A program made the translations under genes and the position numbers. Under the pieces are notes generated by a model. It worked only from the letters and a program-made list of their open reading frames with translations. It searched no databases and had not been told where the DNA came from. This document shows, in pieces, positions 62,620 through 64,000 of a DNA stretch of 64,000 bases. Each line of letters begins with the position of its first letter. Position 1 is the stretch's first letter. Origin of the DNA: Hylemonella sp. (GTDB taxonomy: Bacteria; Pseudomonadota; Gammaproteobacteria; Burkholderiales; Burkholderiaceae_C); contig JAUXVI010000013.1 in the NCBI GenBank assembly GCA_030680575.1, forward strand, positions 1-64,000. The letters run 5' to 3'.

Positions 62620-63413
62620 GAGGAGGAAGACGTGGGGTTGGAACGGGTGACGAATTCCGGCGGCGGGGCCGGCTTGGCAAAAAACGGAACGCGCTTGAAC
62701 CACAGGCGGCAGGCCTGCCAGTGGATGTGCGCAATCAGGCCCAGCGTCATGGCCGGGTGTCGCCACAGGGCCTTGCGGATGGCTTGCGGCGTCACCGGTT
62801 CGAGCACGCCGCTGACGCTGGTCTGCAGCAAGGGGCCCTGGGCGTCATCGAGGTCGACACGCACCACGGTGTGGGACACGCCGGCACGCGCCGTGCGCAT
62901 GAAACGGAAGCGGTAGTCGCCTTCGACACGACAGAAGGGCGAGACGTGGAATACCTTGGTCGCCCGCAGCTCCTGGCCGTAGCGCGGTGACTCCAGCAAG
63001 TAGCAGTGGCGTTCGCCGAAGGTGTTGTTGACCTCCGCCACGATCGCGCGCAGGCGACCGTCGGCCGCATGGCAATACCAGAAGCTCACCGGCTTGAAGG
63101 TGTAGCCCAGCACGCGCGGGTAGCAGTGCAGCCAGACCTCGCCATCGACGTCTTTGATGCCGTGGCTGTGCAGCAGCTCCTCCACCCAGCCGAGTGCACC
63201 GCCCTGCGCTGCGCTGCGGCCATCGCCGTGGTCGGCATCAAAAAAGCTCAACCAGCCGGCACGGTTGAAGGCCAGCGCGCCCCCGCCCTGCCGCGGCATG
63301 CTGCGCAAGGGCAGCATGAGAAAAAACGTCGGGTAGGCAAAGGCGTGCCGTGCCGGCCGCAGCCGCGTGTGGCGCACCTGGCCAAAACCAATAAGCGGGG
63401 TGGCCGTGCTCAT
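62616..63413 (-). CDS. DUF1365 family protein (cfa operon)
   Basis: A 265-residue protein with HTRLRPARHAFAYPTFFLML, the HC-Y-P-R-V-L-G-Y-x-F-K-P-V-S-F-W-Y-C-H block, and KVFHVSPFCRVEGDYRFRF, the DUF1365 signature. DUF1365 proteins occur in lipid-modifying operons with the FAD oxidoreductase and Cfa. Overlaps both neighbours by four bases. Confidence 0.93.
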   Translation of the reverse strand: MSTATPLIGFGQVRHTRLRPARHAFAYPTFFLMLPLRSMPRQGGGALAFNRAGWLSFFDADHGDGRSAAQGGALGWVEELLHSHGIKDVDGEVWLHCYPRVLGYTFKPVSFWYCHAADGRLRAIVAEVNNTFGERHCYLLESPRYGQELRATKVFHVSPFCRVEGDYRFRFMRTARAGVSHTVVRVDLDDAQGPLLQTSVSGVLEPVTPQAIRKALWRHPAMTLGLIAHIHWQACRLWFKRVPFFAKPAPPPEFVTRSNPTSSSS

Positions 63414-64000
63414 GGGTAAGCCGGCTCGCGCAAGGCAATGTCCATCAGCAGCTGGCGCGCCACGTCCAGCCCGGCTTTCAGGCCGTCTTCGTGGAAGCCG
63501 TAACCCATCCAGGCGCCGCAGTACCAGGTGTGCTGCCGGCCCTGCAGTTGCGGCATGTCGGCCTGGGCGCGGATGGCGGGCACGTCGAACACCGGGTGCG
63601 CATAGCCATACGCGCCCAATACCTGCTTTTCGGCAATCGCCTGCACCGGGTTGAGCGAGACGATGACCGGCTGCGCAAAGGGCAAGGGCTGCAACTTGTT
63701 CAGCAGGTAGTGCAGGCAGACGCGGCTGTGCTCCTGCGCGGTGGCCGGTGCGCGTTCGTAGTTCCAGGCCGCCCAGGCCCGGCGGTTGGCCGGCAGCACC
63801 GCGGCATCGGTGTGCAGCACGGCGCGGTTGGCCTGGTAACGGATGGCACCCAAGGTGCGGGCTTCCAACTCCGAGGGGTGACGCAGCAGGCTCAGTGCCT
63901 GATCGGAGTGCGTGGCCAGCACCAATTTGTCAAAACGCTCGGGTCCTTTGTCCGTAAAGACCGTGACACCATCCGCATCACGCTCGATCAGGCGCACCGG
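63410..64000 (-). CDS. FAD-dependent amine oxidase-like protein, C-terminal part (cut by window edge)
   Basis: At least 196 residues, N-terminus beyond the right edge. It has FDKLVLATHSDQALSLL, AAWNYERAPATAQEH and the FAD-contacting end YCGAWMGYGFHEDGLKAGLDVA, typical of flavin-containing amine oxidase/desaturase relatives that precede DUF1365 and cfa. It is probably near the head of the operon and acts on lipid acyl chains or a related substrate. Confidence 0.88.
   Translation of the reverse strand, partial: PVRLIERDADGVTVFTDKGPERFDKLVLATHSDQALSLLRHPSELEARTLGAIRYQANRAVLHTDAAVLPANRRAWAAWNYERAPATAQEHSRVCLHYLLNKLQPLPFAQPVIVSLNPVQAIAEKQVLGAYGYAHPVFDVPAIRAQADMPQLQGRQHTWYCGAWMGYGFHEDGLKAGLDVARQLLMDIALREPAYP

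Overview
This is a GC-rich, gene-dense stretch of a bacterial chromosome. Gene content and protein features point to a betaproteobacterium of the order Burkholderiales, most likely family Comamonadaceae (Rhodoferax/Polaromonas/Acidovorax-like). This placement comes from recognising protein families and a dispersed repeat I associate with that family; no database search was possible. No rRNA, tRNA or CRISPR array was seen. Nearly all genes are chromosomal housekeeping or accessory genes. Short insertions of mobile or repeated DNA sit between them and sometimes inside them.

Layout. 1-0.65 kb: right end of an IS256-family element whose terminal repeat runs into the 3' end of an HNH nuclease gene. 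0.9-6.6 kb: pmbA, yjgA, mogA, a MITE-like element, cysE, trmJ and suhB. 6.6-12.7 kb: two tandem paralogous PAS-GGDEF-EAL c-di-GMP enzymes. 12.9-19.8 kb: mutS plus hydrolase, uppP, a ferric-reductase-like flavocytochrome and small membrane proteins. 19.8-23.5 kb: a MacAB-type tripartite export set. 23.8-26.4 kb: two small membrane proteins and a LytS/LytR-type two-component pair, followed by a sigma-28-like promoter and strong terminator that could make a ~130-nt RNA. 27-30 kb: an SDR dehydrogenase and glnS with a large internal insertion. 30.1-33.1 kb: an accessory island with HigBA-like toxin-antitoxin, a T5orf172/GIY-YIG-type protein, a zeta-like P-loop protein with two tiny downstream genes, and another GIY-YIG-like protein. 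33.1-36.7 kb: two paralogous membrane diguanylate cyclases flanking a Tat-exported flavodoxin. 36.8-45.1 kb: many small accessory genes, including an SRAP protein lacking its catalytic Cys2, a NYN/LOTUS protein, PmpAB-type transporters and an MntA/HepT toxin-antitoxin pair. 45.5-57.7 kb: a chemoreceptor, ferredoxin, DHH phosphatase, RbgA-like GTPase, gshA, a mini flagellar-rod-like protein and lipid/nucleotide enzymes. 57.8-64 kb: an eight-gene operon, running off the right edge, around a cyclopropane-fatty-acid synthase.

The most striking pattern is a ~56-bp dispersed repeat seen nine times. Its gap-free core is GCT-N11-AGC-N5-GCGC, then GG about 11 bases later. It lies in both orientations, between genes and inside reading frames (trmJ, mutS, macA, both two-component genes, and across the cfa/chalcone-isomerase-like junction). 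Inside genes it is read through in frame and mostly falls in linkers or at protein ends. This resembles in concept the protein-coding palindromic elements of Rickettsia.

Functional themes: c-di-GMP signalling (four enzymes) and motility-linked pieces (chemoreceptor, rod-like protein, possible sigma-28 RNA); genome stability and defence modules (mutS, SRAP, HNH, three toxin-antitoxin-like systems); and membrane lipid/envelope stress (cfa operon, uppP, MacAB, BON lipoprotein).
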